Of a DNA stretch of 64,000 nt, positions 18,957 through 25,795 are shown one piece after another (the stretch's first letter is position 1; each line of letters starts with the position of its first letter). The stretch spans positions 4,092,001 to 4,156,000 of the forward strand of contig NZ_CP023695.1 of assembly GCF_008704395.1 (NCBI RefSeq). Reading direction: 5' to 3'. This DNA comes from Streptomyces alboniger. GTDB taxonomy: Bacteria > Actinomycetota > Actinomycetes > Streptomycetales > Streptomycetaceae. The notes below the pieces were generated by a model. The model was given only the letters and a program-made list of their open reading frames with translations. It made no database searches and was not told where the DNA came from. A program made the translations under genes and the position numbers.

Positions 18957-19631
18957 TCAGAAGTCGTCGGCGCCGTTACGCAGCTCGTAAGTCCAGTACC
19001 CGGTGGCCCACTTGGCCGGGTCCACGGCGATGCCGCCCTTGCCCGGAGCCGTGACGGCAGCCATGCCGCCTCCGCCCTGGAGCGTCACGGAGAAGCCGTT
19101 GACGATCTCGTTGTCCTCGTCGGTGCCCCCGTCCGACAGCCTGACCAGCGCGTACGCCGGGGCCCCCGCCTTGAGGACGACGGACGCGGCGGGCTTGCTC
19201 TTGGCGACCGGCGGCACGTTCTCCCGGTGGCTCTCCAGGAACTGGATCTCCGGGTAACCGGTCATCTTGCAGCTGTGCCCCGAGGTGTTCTTCGCGGTCA
19301 GGACGATGTGGGTGTAGGGCGGGCCGTTGTGGCGGGCGGCGCTGATGGAGAGGTCCTTGGCGGCGCAGACGGGGGCGGCGCCCGTGGCATCGGAGGCGGG
19401 GGAGGCCTGGCTACCGCCGCTCTTCGCGGCCGAGGCGCCCGCCTCGGACGACGCGGACGCGCCCGGCGACTTGGACGAGGAAACGGAAACGGACCCGCCG
19501 CTCCCACCACTCCCGCCCGTCCCGGACGCCTTGACCCCCGAGCCGCCACCACAGGCGGTGAGCGACAGCGCGAGCGCCGCGGTGGCGCCGGCGGCGGCGA
19601 GAACGGTGGTGCGGCTGCGGAACGTACGCAT
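18957..19631 (-). CDS. DUF4232-like secreted lipoprotein
   Basis: 224 residues from ATG 19631. The lipoprotein signal peptide (AALALSLTACGGG) puts the lipidated Cys at about residue 27. A low-complexity Gly/Ser/Ala linker (about 28-80) follows. The globular domain (about 85-224) has features of DUF4232: paired Cys (VCAAKDL and SCKMTGYP), a NTSGHSCKMTGYP loop and WTYELRN near the end. Lipid-anchored outside the membrane; function unknown. Confidence 0.88.
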   Translation of the reverse strand: MRTFRSRTTVLAAAGATAALALSLTACGGGSGVKASGTGGSGGSGGSVSVSSSKSPGASASSEAGASAAKSGGSQASPASDATGAAPVCAAKDLSISAARHNGPPYTHIVLTAKNTSGHSCKMTGYPEIQFLESHRENVPPVAKSKPAASVVLKAGAPAYALVRLSDGGTDEDNEIVNGFSVTLQGGGGMAAVTAPGKGGIAVDPAKWATGYWTYELRNGADDF

Positions 19632-19961
19632 GGGACTTCCCCTGAGAGATAGAACGAGAGGCAGACCCGAGCTACCGACTGCCCCGCTGCCACCCCCCAC
19701 CCTGCCGCCCACCACTAACGCCCCGCTGCCGCGCTACTCACGTCCGGCTGCCGTTCCACCGGGACGTGTGCGAAGCCGTCGGAGGCATGACGGGGTGGAC
19801 CCGGCAGACGTACATCGGATCGGTACATGACCTAGGGGTGGGAACCCCTGCTGGTGAGCCGGTAGATCGCGTACGTCAGCGCCAGGGGTGCCGCTACTGC
19901 TGGCAGCGCCCCCTATGACCCAGATCAGGAAGAGCACCTCGGGTTCTGCTGCAACTTCTCC
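19632..19961. other. Intergenic region left of the integrated element
   Basis: 330 bp between the lipoprotein gene and a small putative gene. No ORF with coding-like composition and no repeat copy seen. It should contain the lipoprotein promoter on the minus strand. Confidence 0.5.
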
Positions 19962-20150
19962 ATGGTCACCGCATGGACGATGTCCCTGCTCGTGGCAGTG
20001 TTGTTCTCGCTCGTGCTGGCTCTGGTCGCCGGGATCCTGAAGACCAGCACCGGAGCCGCCTGCGCTGATGCAGTCCTTTACGGCGGCACTGCTTTCGCCA
20101 CGTCGATGGGCCTCTGCGTGCTGGTCCTGTCCGCAGCTGGCCAACTCTGA
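19962..20150 (+). CDS. Putative 62-residue membrane peptide
   Basis: Two hydrophobic segments (about 8-27 and 43-60) with a short polar loop; an ATG at 19980 is another possible start. No clear ribosome binding site precedes either ATG, and base composition is less GC-biased than in neighbouring genes. It lies just before the terminator and att core at the left boundary of the integrated element. Function unknown; it may not be expressed. Confidence 0.4.
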   Translation: MVTAWTMSLLVAVLFSLVLALVAGILKTSTGAACADAVLYGGTAFATSMGLCVLVLSAAGQL

Positions 20151-20186
20151 GCGAACTGACATGCCTTTCGGAACGTCCAGACAACA

Positions 20187-20220
20187 AAGAAGGCCCAGGG
20201 CTTTTGACCTGGGCCTTCTT
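20187..20220. terminator. Terminator hairpin at the left att boundary
   Basis: Perfect 13-bp stem aagaaggcccagg / cctgggccttctt with an 8-base loop. A similar hairpin lies at 32782-32808 next to the intact tRNA gene. The left copy is probably the original tRNA-Gly terminator, displaced by element insertion. Confidence 0.85.
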
Positions 20221-20224
20221 CAAA

Positions 20225-20271
20225 GAGCGGGTGACGAGAATCGAACTCGCACTCTCAGCTTGGGAAGCTGA
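20225..20271. repeat. attL: Left attachment site core (duplicated 3' end of tRNA-Gly)
   Basis: 47 bp identical to 32816-32862, comprising the 3' part of tRNA-Gly(CCC) from the anticodon stem to the discriminator. The tRNA sequence stops matching after 20271, so this is a truncated copy. Together with 32816-32862 it delimits the integrated element. Left/right naming follows window orientation. Confidence 0.93.
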
Positions 20272-20375
20272 GGTGATTTGCGGGCGGTTGCTCAGCTGAC
20301 CTGCACGGGAGCGCTGCTGGCGTCTGACCATTCGCCGAGTCTTTGCCCGGTGATCCCCGTGGTTCCCCACACGAC

Positions 20376-20393
20376 CTGGCACGCGACTGGCAC
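20376..20393. promoter_or_regulatory. Putative integrase arm-type sites, left
   Basis: Two direct copies of tggcacg separated by four bases (11-bp period), about 105 bp inside the left att core. The same arrangement occurs inside the right core at 32736-32753. Symmetric placement near both ends suggests Int or Xis arm sites; not demonstrated. Confidence 0.5.
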
Positions 20394-20842
20394 GGGCGTG
20401 GTTGTTTGGTCTTCACCGGCCGCGCCACCGACTAGTCGTAGGTGGTTACAGCTCGCAGAGCACGTGTGAAGAAGATCGCGTATGTGGTTGTCGGCTCACC
20501 TGGGGAGAGGCTGACTTGCGCGTTCATGGTGAGCTTGCCGTCGTTCCCCCTTGTTCCCCGCTGGATGCCGTCTGATCGGGCACGTGGAGGACACGGGCTC
20601 TCTGATGCGCTCCCGGAGCCGCTGGGCTCGCTTCAGCCGGGCACGCACATCCTGCGGTGCGCTGGCATGACGGTCTCACTCGGCAGGGGATCGACTTCAC
20701 GGACTCGTACAGCCACGATAGCGACGGCAATGGAGGGATCGGTCCGGTAGCTTCCGTTAAGCGCCGACGGAAGGGCTCTGGGACGTCTTTAGCGGGCAAC
20801 TCCACCATGGCGAGGCCTACCCACCGGTCGCGGTTGGGTTGG
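20394..20842. other. Left-end spacer of the element
   Basis: About 450 bp inside the left element end. Frames open on either strand give Ser/Arg/Pro-rich translations without recognisable motifs or ribosome binding sites. No gene called. Confidence 0.45.
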
Positions 20843-21052
20843 TTAGACCCGAACCGGGGCGCCGCACTTGGGGCAGGTTGGCGGCTCGATCTCTGACACG
20901 TCGTCGGGATCAGGCTCGGGCCTTGGCGCGGCTGCGGCCCCATCGAGTTCGAGGATGTTCCAGCACGACTCGCAGTGCCTGATCGCATTAGGTAGCGATT
21001 CAGCCTCGTTCGGTGATCGCGCCTCACTTGGGCCGACGGATGCGCGGTTCAA
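20843..21052 (-). CDS. Small putative zinc-ribbon protein
   Basis: 69 residues with two CxxC pairs (HCESCWNILEL and PPTCPKCGAPVRV) about 35 residues apart, separated by an acidic linker (PEPDPDDVSEIE). This is the typical layout of a zinc ribbon. It is transcribed opposite to the nuclease-like gene, whose open frame extends across this region on the plus strand. The Cys pattern makes the minus-strand reading the more credible. Function unknown. Confidence 0.5.
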   Translation of the reverse strand: MNRASVGPSEARSPNEAESLPNAIRHCESCWNILELDGAAAAPRPEPDPDDVSEIEPPTCPKCGAPVRV

Positions 21053-21179
21053 GCAACGATGGGTGCGGTCACTAGCCGAAGAAGGGGGTGTCGGCTTCGC
21101 TGACGTGCAGCCTCCAGAGCGGCCAGGGACACAACTTAATGCGAAAGCCCTGCCGCTTCACGGTGCCCAATGCGAGTCT

Positions 21180-22355
21180 ATGCGCATGGAACTGGAGGAG
21201 CTCCTTAGCGCCATGGACCGCACGGCGGCCAACCTGAAGAAGCTGGACAGCGTATGGGAGAGGGCCAAGCCGTTCATCCCAGCCGGCCCGCAACTCGGAT
21301 CTGATGTCCAGTACGACAGCCTCAGGGCGGCGTGGGCGGACCTACTCCCCGGGCTCCCGCGCATCGACGGTTGGACGATCACCGACCCGCTTCCGGACAT
21401 CAACGACCTAGGCCAAGCCTTCATCGACTGCCTCGACATCGGCGTGCCGCCCACCGCTGTGCATGCTGCTGGGGACAAGCCGGGAGCGGACATCGCTGCC
21501 TACCGATACCGGCTGGAACGGGCTCGCCGACGCGCCGCACGAGGTCGATTGGAGCAGCTTGTCGCTTCGATTGACGTCGCTCTCCCTCTCGCAATGGGAG
21601 GCACGGCGCGGGACTCCATGGAGCGCCTAGAGAACGAACAGACTGAGGAAATCGAGACGGCGATTGGAGAGATCGCTAGGCTCCTGGGTGAAGACGCCGA
21701 GAAAATTGATCGGTGGTGGGATCTGCATCGGCACATGCGCTTCAGTCAAGGGCAGGACTGGCACGACATTATCGAGCTCGACTGGCCCGCCGTACGCGCT
21801 GGCATCGAAGCTAAGGCGCTAGGCGACAGTGACCCGCTACCCGTCCCAGACATCGACCTTGGGCAGGCAGCTTCCGGCAGCCTCACGGGTGCGGCGACGT
21901 TGGCACTGCCGTGGGATCGGCTGAGCGACGACGGCTTCGAGCGGCTTCTCTATGACCTACTGCGAGACATTCCCGAGCATCAGAATGTCGAGTGGCTGAT
22001 GCAAACTCGCGCTCCCGACCGAGGGCGCGACCTATCCATGGACCGCGTTCTTCGCGACGGTAGCGGCGGTGTCCGTACGGAACGCGTCATCGTTCAGGCA
22101 AAACACTGGCAGAGTCGTTCGGTGAACGCCGTTGCTGTTAGTGAGACTGCAACGGCTGGCAAGCTGTGGGGGCCCCCGCTCGTGCGTGTGGTTGTACTGG
22201 CCACTAGCGGCCGTTTCACTGCAGACGCAGTGTCCTGGGCAGAACGACACAACTCGGAGGGCAGCGTGCCCTACATCGAACTGTGGCCCGACAGCAGGCT
22301 CGAAACCCTTCTAGCTCAGAGACCGCATATTGCGGCGGCGCACGGCCTCAAGTAG
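21180..22355 (+). CDS. Mrr-like restriction endonuclease with helical N-terminal domain
   Basis: 391 residues from ATG 21180 (MRMELEE). The N-terminal part (about 1-265) is mostly helical and rich in Glu/Arg, with no family I recognise. The C-terminal 120 residues look like an Mrr-type PD-(D/E)xK nuclease: WDRLSDDGFERLLYDLLRD, DRGRDLSMDRV (Asp), RVIVQAKHWQ (QxK) and VVVLATSGRFTADAVSWAER. This order is that of type IV restriction or other phage-defence nucleases. The frame stays open further upstream, but that sequence overlaps the zinc-ribbon gene and looks non-coding. It is element cargo, followed 83 bp later by a membrane-anchored protein. Confidence 0.78.
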   Translation: MRMELEELLSAMDRTAANLKKLDSVWERAKPFIPAGPQLGSDVQYDSLRAAWADLLPGLPRIDGWTITDPLPDINDLGQAFIDCLDIGVPPTAVHAAGDKPGADIAAYRYRLERARRRAARGRLEQLVASIDVALPLAMGGTARDSMERLENEQTEEIETAIGEIARLLGEDAEKIDRWWDLHRHMRFSQGQDWHDIIELDWPAVRAGIEAKALGDSDPLPVPDIDLGQAASGSLTGAATLALPWDRLSDDGFERLLYDLLRDIPEHQNVEWLMQTRAPDRGRDLSMDRVLRDGSGGVRTERVIVQAKHWQSRSVNAVAVSETATAGKLWGPPLVRVVVLATSGRFTADAVSWAERHNSEGSVPYIELWPDSRLETLLAQRPHIAAAHGLK

Positions 22356-22438
22356 CCCGCTAAGGCTCATGCTGCCGTCTGGTGTCAGGGGGGCGGCGTC
22401 GACCCGGCCTTTCGGTCAGCGAGGAGGGGGGAAGCAAC

Positions 22439-22960
22439 ATGTCGGAGACCTCGGTGGCACTGATCACCTCAGGTGCAGCACTTGCGGCGAGCGCAATCAC
22501 TGGAGGGCTGACGTGGCTAGCCGGCCGCAGCAACTTGGCTCGGCAACTGGTGGACCAGAAGAGCGCTCGTCACGAGCAGCACCGCCGAGAGGTCTACACC
22601 TCTTGCCTCGAATCCTTGTCGACCATGCTCGACCTGATTCAGAAGTATGGCGCCAGCAGACTCTCCGATGGCGATGAAGGGGCACGAGAGCTTAGGGATG
22701 AGATCGCTTCTCAAATCGCTGTTCAGCTTCACCAGCAGTTGGCACTAACGCTCGTCGGCCCCGACAATGTCTTTGACGATTTTGCGTACGCCCACAGTGC
22801 CCTGATGGATTTTGCTGAGTTCATCGATGGCCTGCCGCCCGTCGGTAGTCCGTCCAGACCGAGTAATCCAGAGCAGGAAGCACACCGCCTCATGGCAAAG
22901 ATCAGCGACACGAGAGAGCGCTTTGGGCGAGCCGCTCGCGCGTCTCTACAGACCCCCTGA
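22439..22960 (+). CDS. Membrane-anchored helical protein of unknown function
   Basis: 173 residues from ATG 22439 behind a strong GAGGAGGGGGGAAG site. One hydrophobic N-terminal segment (about 6-26, VALITSGAALAASAITGGL) is followed by a basic region and long amphipathic helices (about 30-165). The layout resembles many small membrane-tethered proteins of defence or stress cassettes. Same strand as the Mrr-like gene, 83 bp downstream, so co-transcription is likely. No family recognised. Confidence 0.7.
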   Translation: MSETSVALITSGAALAASAITGGLTWLAGRSNLARQLVDQKSARHEQHRREVYTSCLESLSTMLDLIQKYGASRLSDGDEGARELRDEIASQIAVQLHQQLALTLVGPDNVFDDFAYAHSALMDFAEFIDGLPPVGSPSRPSNPEQEAHRLMAKISDTRERFGRAARASLQTP

Positions 22961-23027
22961 GACAGGGGTGCGCGGTCGGTGAAGTCTCAGTGACCGAGTC
23001 GAGGTGACGGTCGTCGGCCGATGAAGC

Positions 23028-23189
23028 TCACGGCGCCCGTGCCAGGCTTAGGCCGTGAGGTCTGGCCTCATCCTTACCAGGTTGATCATGGGCATCGTAG
23101 AGGTCGGTCGACTCGCGCTGGGCTTCGACTAATCGTCCGCTGACGTTCAGCGCCGACCGCTCCTGCACGCGCTTGTTGGTGTCAGTCAT
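23028..23189 (-). CDS. Possible 53-residue protein
   Basis: Reads MTDTNKRVQERSALNVSGRL then a polar, charged sequence ending LSLARAP. Amino-acid composition is protein-like and non-repetitive, but no domain is recognised and the ribosome binding site is weak. It lies in the 324-bp gap between the membrane-anchored protein and the HNH-like gene, which otherwise holds nothing recognisable. Confidence 0.3.
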   Translation of the reverse strand: MTDTNKRVQERSALNVSGRLVEAQRESTDLYDAHDQPGKDEARPHGLSLARAP

Positions 23190-23284
23190 CAGCCGACGGT
23201 CTTGACACGGTCGGCTTTCACCCGTTCGAGGAGCGTTCGAGCGGAGTAGGTCCGCACCAGCTTGCCGCATGTTAGGTCTCTTCC

Positions 23285-23884
23285 ATGACCCAGAATCGCA
23301 AGCGTGTACCCGCTGCCGTTCAGCGGGCGCTGAAGGAAGAGGCCGATAACGGGTGCGCGATTCCCGGGTGCCCGTATGGCCACCCTCAGAAGTGCCACAT
23401 CATCGATCATCAGTACGTCAATGGGCACAAATTCGGCGGAATGATCAACATGTGCGGCGCTCATCACGACGAGCACACGTACAAGGATCTGAAGAACCTA
23501 GACCTCTACATCGTGAAGGCGAAGCGGGCCTACGAGACGGACCGCTACACCGCGACGGAGCTGATCTACCTGGAGGTCTTCTCGCGCCTCAAGGGCTCCT
23601 ACTTTCTTCACCCCGTCGCGACTCTGTGCTGTCTCGCGCGCCTCATCGATGACGGGTACGTCGAAGAAGTATCGCGAAGGGTGGACGAAGACGGCGTGCC
23701 GCAGGCCATATTCCGCCTCACTCGGTACGGCCGGGGACTCACGGCGGCATGGGTGGCGTCTGGCTCTCCTCGAATTCGCCTGAATCCGACCGAGGGCCGT
23801 TGGCGCCCGCCCCGGGGCGGGATGGTCGAGGTCCTGACGCACGATGGCCCGCAGGCGGCGGGCCCTTCGAATCAACGGCGCTGA
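23285..23884 (+). CDS. HNH-like nuclease fused to a winged-helix-like domain
   Basis: 199 residues. The N-terminal 75 residues carry an HNH-type zinc pattern: CAIPGCPY (CxxxxC), CHIIDHQ (first His), MINMCGAHHDEHTY (Asn, then C..HH...H). The C-terminal part (about 95-160; LHPVATLCCLARLIDDGYVE, RLTRYGRGLTAAW) looks like a winged helix. The combination suggests a DNA-binding nuclease or regulator. No immunity partner is evident. The last residues run into a transposase relic, so the native C-terminus may be altered. Confidence 0.7.
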   Translation: MTQNRKRVPAAVQRALKEEADNGCAIPGCPYGHPQKCHIIDHQYVNGHKFGGMINMCGAHHDEHTYKDLKNLDLYIVKAKRAYETDRYTATELIYLEVFSRLKGSYFLHPVATLCCLARLIDDGYVEEVSRRVDEDGVPQAIFRLTRYGRGLTAAWVASGSPRIRLNPTEGRWRPPRGGMVEVLTHDGPQAAGPSNQRR

Positions 23885-24055
23885 CGCTGTGGCGACGGCC
23901 GCGGGCGGTGCACGATCTGGGCAAGTTCCTGCTGGACGTGGCCCTCGCGGTCGCACTGGGCGGGACTGCCTCGCGTATGTCCCCCTCAACCCACCACTCA
24001 CCCCAGCTCCTATCCCGTACGCCGTCGACCCACACACCGTGGAGCGGGCGTGGTT
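23878..24055 (+). pseudogene. Relic of an IS1380-like transposase
   Basis: The plus strand encodes LWRRPRAVHDLGKFLLDVAL followed by AVALGG, resembling the N-terminal region of IS1380-family transposases as I recall it. The family residues GGDCLAD would follow, but they appear as GRDCLAYV only in the next frame, indicating a frameshift. The remaining 3' sequence has no recognisable transposase catalytic region. No terminal inverted repeats were identified. Confidence 0.5.
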
Positions 24056-24105
24056 CAGGGCGTCCAGGTGGAGCGCGCCACTGTACGAACGACCTGGACG
24101 CCCTG
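24056..24105. repeat. 14-bp perfect inverted repeat
   Basis: Arms cagggcgtccaggt (24056-24069) and acctggacgccctg (24092-24105), with a 22-base loop. It lies just past the transposase relic in a region without recognisable genes (24106-24425 also shows only GC-rich, gene-poor sequence). It could be a terminator, a relic of an IS end or a protein-binding site. Confidence 0.6.
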
Positions 24106-24425
24106 GGCCGCGTCTGCTCGGCTCTGCCTGGGGCGACGGTGGTCGGGATGGGAGCGCCCCGCACGCCCCTACGGACTCGCAGTTGGCGACGGTGCCCCTC
24201 CACCCCGGTGCCGGCCGATCCCCCGCCGGAGGCATTGTCTTGACCGCCGGCTGCTTCCTGCGGTGCTCGCCTCATGGCCTCGGGCCCTATCCACCAGTGG
24301 GCGCGCGTCGGCGCAGCCCGGGCGGAGCGGGCCGAAGGCAGGAGCGGCGCCCGGAGCGGAGCCGGGAAGCGCGCCCGGCGGAGCGGAGCGCAGCCGGGGC
24401 TTGAACCAGTAGAGAAAGTTGTAAC

Positions 24426-24812
24426 TCAGTCCATCTGCCGGGGCTTGAAGTCGTTTGCGCAGGCTGGGAGTTCTGCCGCCTGCCGGTGTGCGAACGGCAG
24501 GAAGAGGACTGGTCGTATCGTCCAGGTGATGCGTGTGTCTGAGTGAGCCACTGAGACCGTGCAGGGCTGCATCTGGAGAAGGGCTCTGCGGGTGCGGACG
24601 CGGCCCTCATATAGCCACTCCCAGGCTTCGACTGAAGCCTGGGTGTTCAGTGCCGGGGAGATCGTGCGGAGTGCCACCGCTACCCACCGATCCGCTTGCG
24701 GTGCCGAGTAGGCGTCGAAGGATGCTCGTAGCTGCGGCCCAGCCTGATCGTTCGTGACGAGTTCCGTCCAGCACTCGCACCAGTAACCGCGTCGGGGCCC
24801 GGTCATCCGCAT
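24426..24812 (-). CDS. Conserved-looking hypothetical protein paired with ATP-binding regulator
   Basis: 128 residues. Starts MRMTGPRRGYWCECWTEL; central WVAVALRTISPALN and WEWLYEGRVRTRRALLQMQP; end VLFLPFAHRQAAELPACA. I recognise this pattern from proteins encoded beside anti-sigma-like ATPases in Streptomyces elements, but no function is known to me. Its start lies inside the end of the ATP-binding gene (10-bp overlap), so the two are translated together. Confidence 0.7.
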   Translation of the reverse strand: MRMTGPRRGYWCECWTELVTNDQAGPQLRASFDAYSAPQADRWVAVALRTISPALNTQASVEAWEWLYEGRVRTRRALLQMQPCTVSVAHSDTRITWTIRPVLFLPFAHRQAAELPACANDFKPRQMD

Positions 24813-25234
24813 AGTTGGCCTCCCCTGCCGGCCTCGGTGAAGAAAGCCGCGGTGACCGTGTGGCCGTGGTCGCTGTCGTTGACGACGACGCGGTGCGCGA
24901 TGGCGCTGACCATGTCTAGACCTCGGCCGTGTTCCGCCTCCTCGTCCTGGTGCTCGGCCTTGGGGGCGGTTCCCGCGCCTCCGCCGTCGGTGACTGACAG
25001 GGTGACCATCTGAGGGGATACCTCGATGGCCAGGGAGAAGCTGCCCGACTGACGCCCGCTGGCCGTGTGCAGGATCGCGTTCGTGCTCAGCTCGCTCACG
25101 ATTAGTGCGGCTTCATCCGCCAGGGGCGAGCCCCGCAGGATGTCCCGCGTCCAGCGCCGGGCCCGGCTGATCTCTTCTGGGAATCCTGGGCAAGTGAGGC
25201 CCCAGACTCGGGCGGTGCTCGTATACTCGTGCAT
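24803..25234 (-). CDS. Anti-sigma-like ATP-binding protein (HATPase_c_2 type)
   Basis: 143 residues from ATG 25234 (MHEYTST), which has AAGGAA upstream; an in-frame ATG at 25264 would add ten residues. GHKL ATPase motifs are visible: ADEAALIVSELSTNAILH (N box), VTDGGGAG (G1 box) and GRGLDMVSAIAH (G2 box). Such small RsbW/SpoIIAB-like proteins bind sigma or anti-anti-sigma factors. An operator-like motif (25225-25240) covers the start codon and another (25275-25290) lies 41 bp upstream, so it probably belongs to the element's GntR regulon. Confidence 0.85.
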   Translation of the reverse strand: MHEYTSTARVWGLTCPGFPEEISRARRWTRDILRGSPLADEAALIVSELSTNAILHTASGRQSGSFSLAIEVSPQMVTLSVTDGGGAGTAPKAEHQDEEAEHGRGLDMVSAIAHRVVVNDSDHGHTVTAAFFTEAGRGGQLCG

Positions 25235-25240
25235 ACAAGT
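25225..25240. promoter_or_regulatory. Operator-like motif over start of ATP-binding gene
   Basis: actcgtgcatacaagt; outer halves actcgt/acaagt match the palindrome at 26643 with a different centre. It includes the start codon of the minus-strand ATP-binding gene, so bound repressor would block transcription or translation start. Confidence 0.55.
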
Positions 25241-25274
25241 TCCTTCATGCTGGTAGGCCGCCATGTGCAGCGGG

Positions 25275-25290
25275 TTCGAGCTAGACGAGT
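25275..25290. promoter_or_regulatory. Operator-like motif upstream of ATP-binding gene
   Basis: ttcgagctagacgagt, containing the shared core tagacgagt. It covers the 3' end and stop of the NUDIX gene and sits 41 bp before the ATP-binding gene. Confidence 0.55.
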
Positions 25291-25712
25291 TTCACGCCGT
25301 CATGGGCGCGAATGGCCGGCGGGGAAGCCGCGTCGAGTGCGTCCAGGACGCGGATCGCGTATGCCTCGTCGGCGAGTTCGGTGACTTCTTCGCGGGTGGC
25401 CCAGTGCAGTGCTCGGGTCTCGTCACCCGTGGTGGGCGTACCGTCGGCGGCCTCGCAGCGGAAGACCATGGAGACGATCAAGCCCGTCATGTTCTTGTAG
25501 ATGCCGGTGAGGGTCGCCGGAAGCGCAATCTTGATTCCGGTCTCTTCGAGGACTTCGCGTTGCAGGGCTTCGGGGATGGTCTCCTCGCGTTCGAGGATGC
25601 CGCCCGGGGGTTCCCACTTGCCGTTGTCGCGGCGCTTGATCAGGAGGGCCCGGTTCTGGTCGTCGACGATGACTCCGGCAACGCTCACGGAGTGCGGACG
25701 GTCAGTGCTCAA
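25281..25712 (-). CDS. NUDIX hydrolase, possible Pif-like immunity factor
   Basis: 143 residues from TTG 25712 (read LSTDRPHSVSVAGV), preceded by GAGGACC. The Nudix box is GGILEREETIPEALQREVLE followed by ETGI, matching GX5EX7REUXEEXGU with all catalytic Glu and Arg residues. In pSAM2 a Nudix-domain protein (Pif) blocks redundant element transfer between host cells; position next to the repressor suggests the same here, by inference only. It could instead be a housekeeping nucleotide pyrophosphatase. Divergent from the GntR gene; an operator-like site (25768) lies between. Confidence 0.85.
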   Translation of the reverse strand: MSTDRPHSVSVAGVIVDDQNRALLIKRRDNGKWEPPGGILEREETIPEALQREVLEETGIKIALPATLTGIYKNMTGLIVSMVFRCEAADGTPTTGDETRALHWATREEVTELADEAYAIRVLDALDAASPPAIRAHDGVKLV

Positions 25713-25767
25713 GGTCCTCGACCCTCTCGGATGGCTAGGCTCTCCACCGTAGCAACAACACTCGCCC

Positions 25768-25783
25768 ACTCGTCTAGATACCT
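25768..25783. promoter_or_regulatory. Operator-like motif in NUDIX/GntR divergent promoter
   Basis: actcgtctagatacct: complete left half of the element-wide motif and a degenerate right half. It ends 12 bp before the GntR start and precedes the NUDIX gene on the other strand, consistent with autoregulation. Confidence 0.55.
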
Positions 25784-25795
25784 AAAGGAGTACAC

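Noticed and set aside
20225..20297. A second tRNA-Gly gene at the left att site
   Set aside because: Only the 3' 47 bp matches; after 20271 the sequence diverges, so D-arm and 5' acceptor strand are missing.
20524..21027. 167-residue minus-strand open frame in the left element end
   Set aside because: Ser/Arg/Pro-rich without motif, lacks a ribosome site, and overlaps the more credible zinc-ribbon frame.
20868..21179. N-terminal extension of the Mrr-like protein to 495 residues
   Set aside because: The extra stretch overlaps the zinc-ribbon gene on the other strand and has no protein-like features; helical sequence starts at the ATG at 21180.
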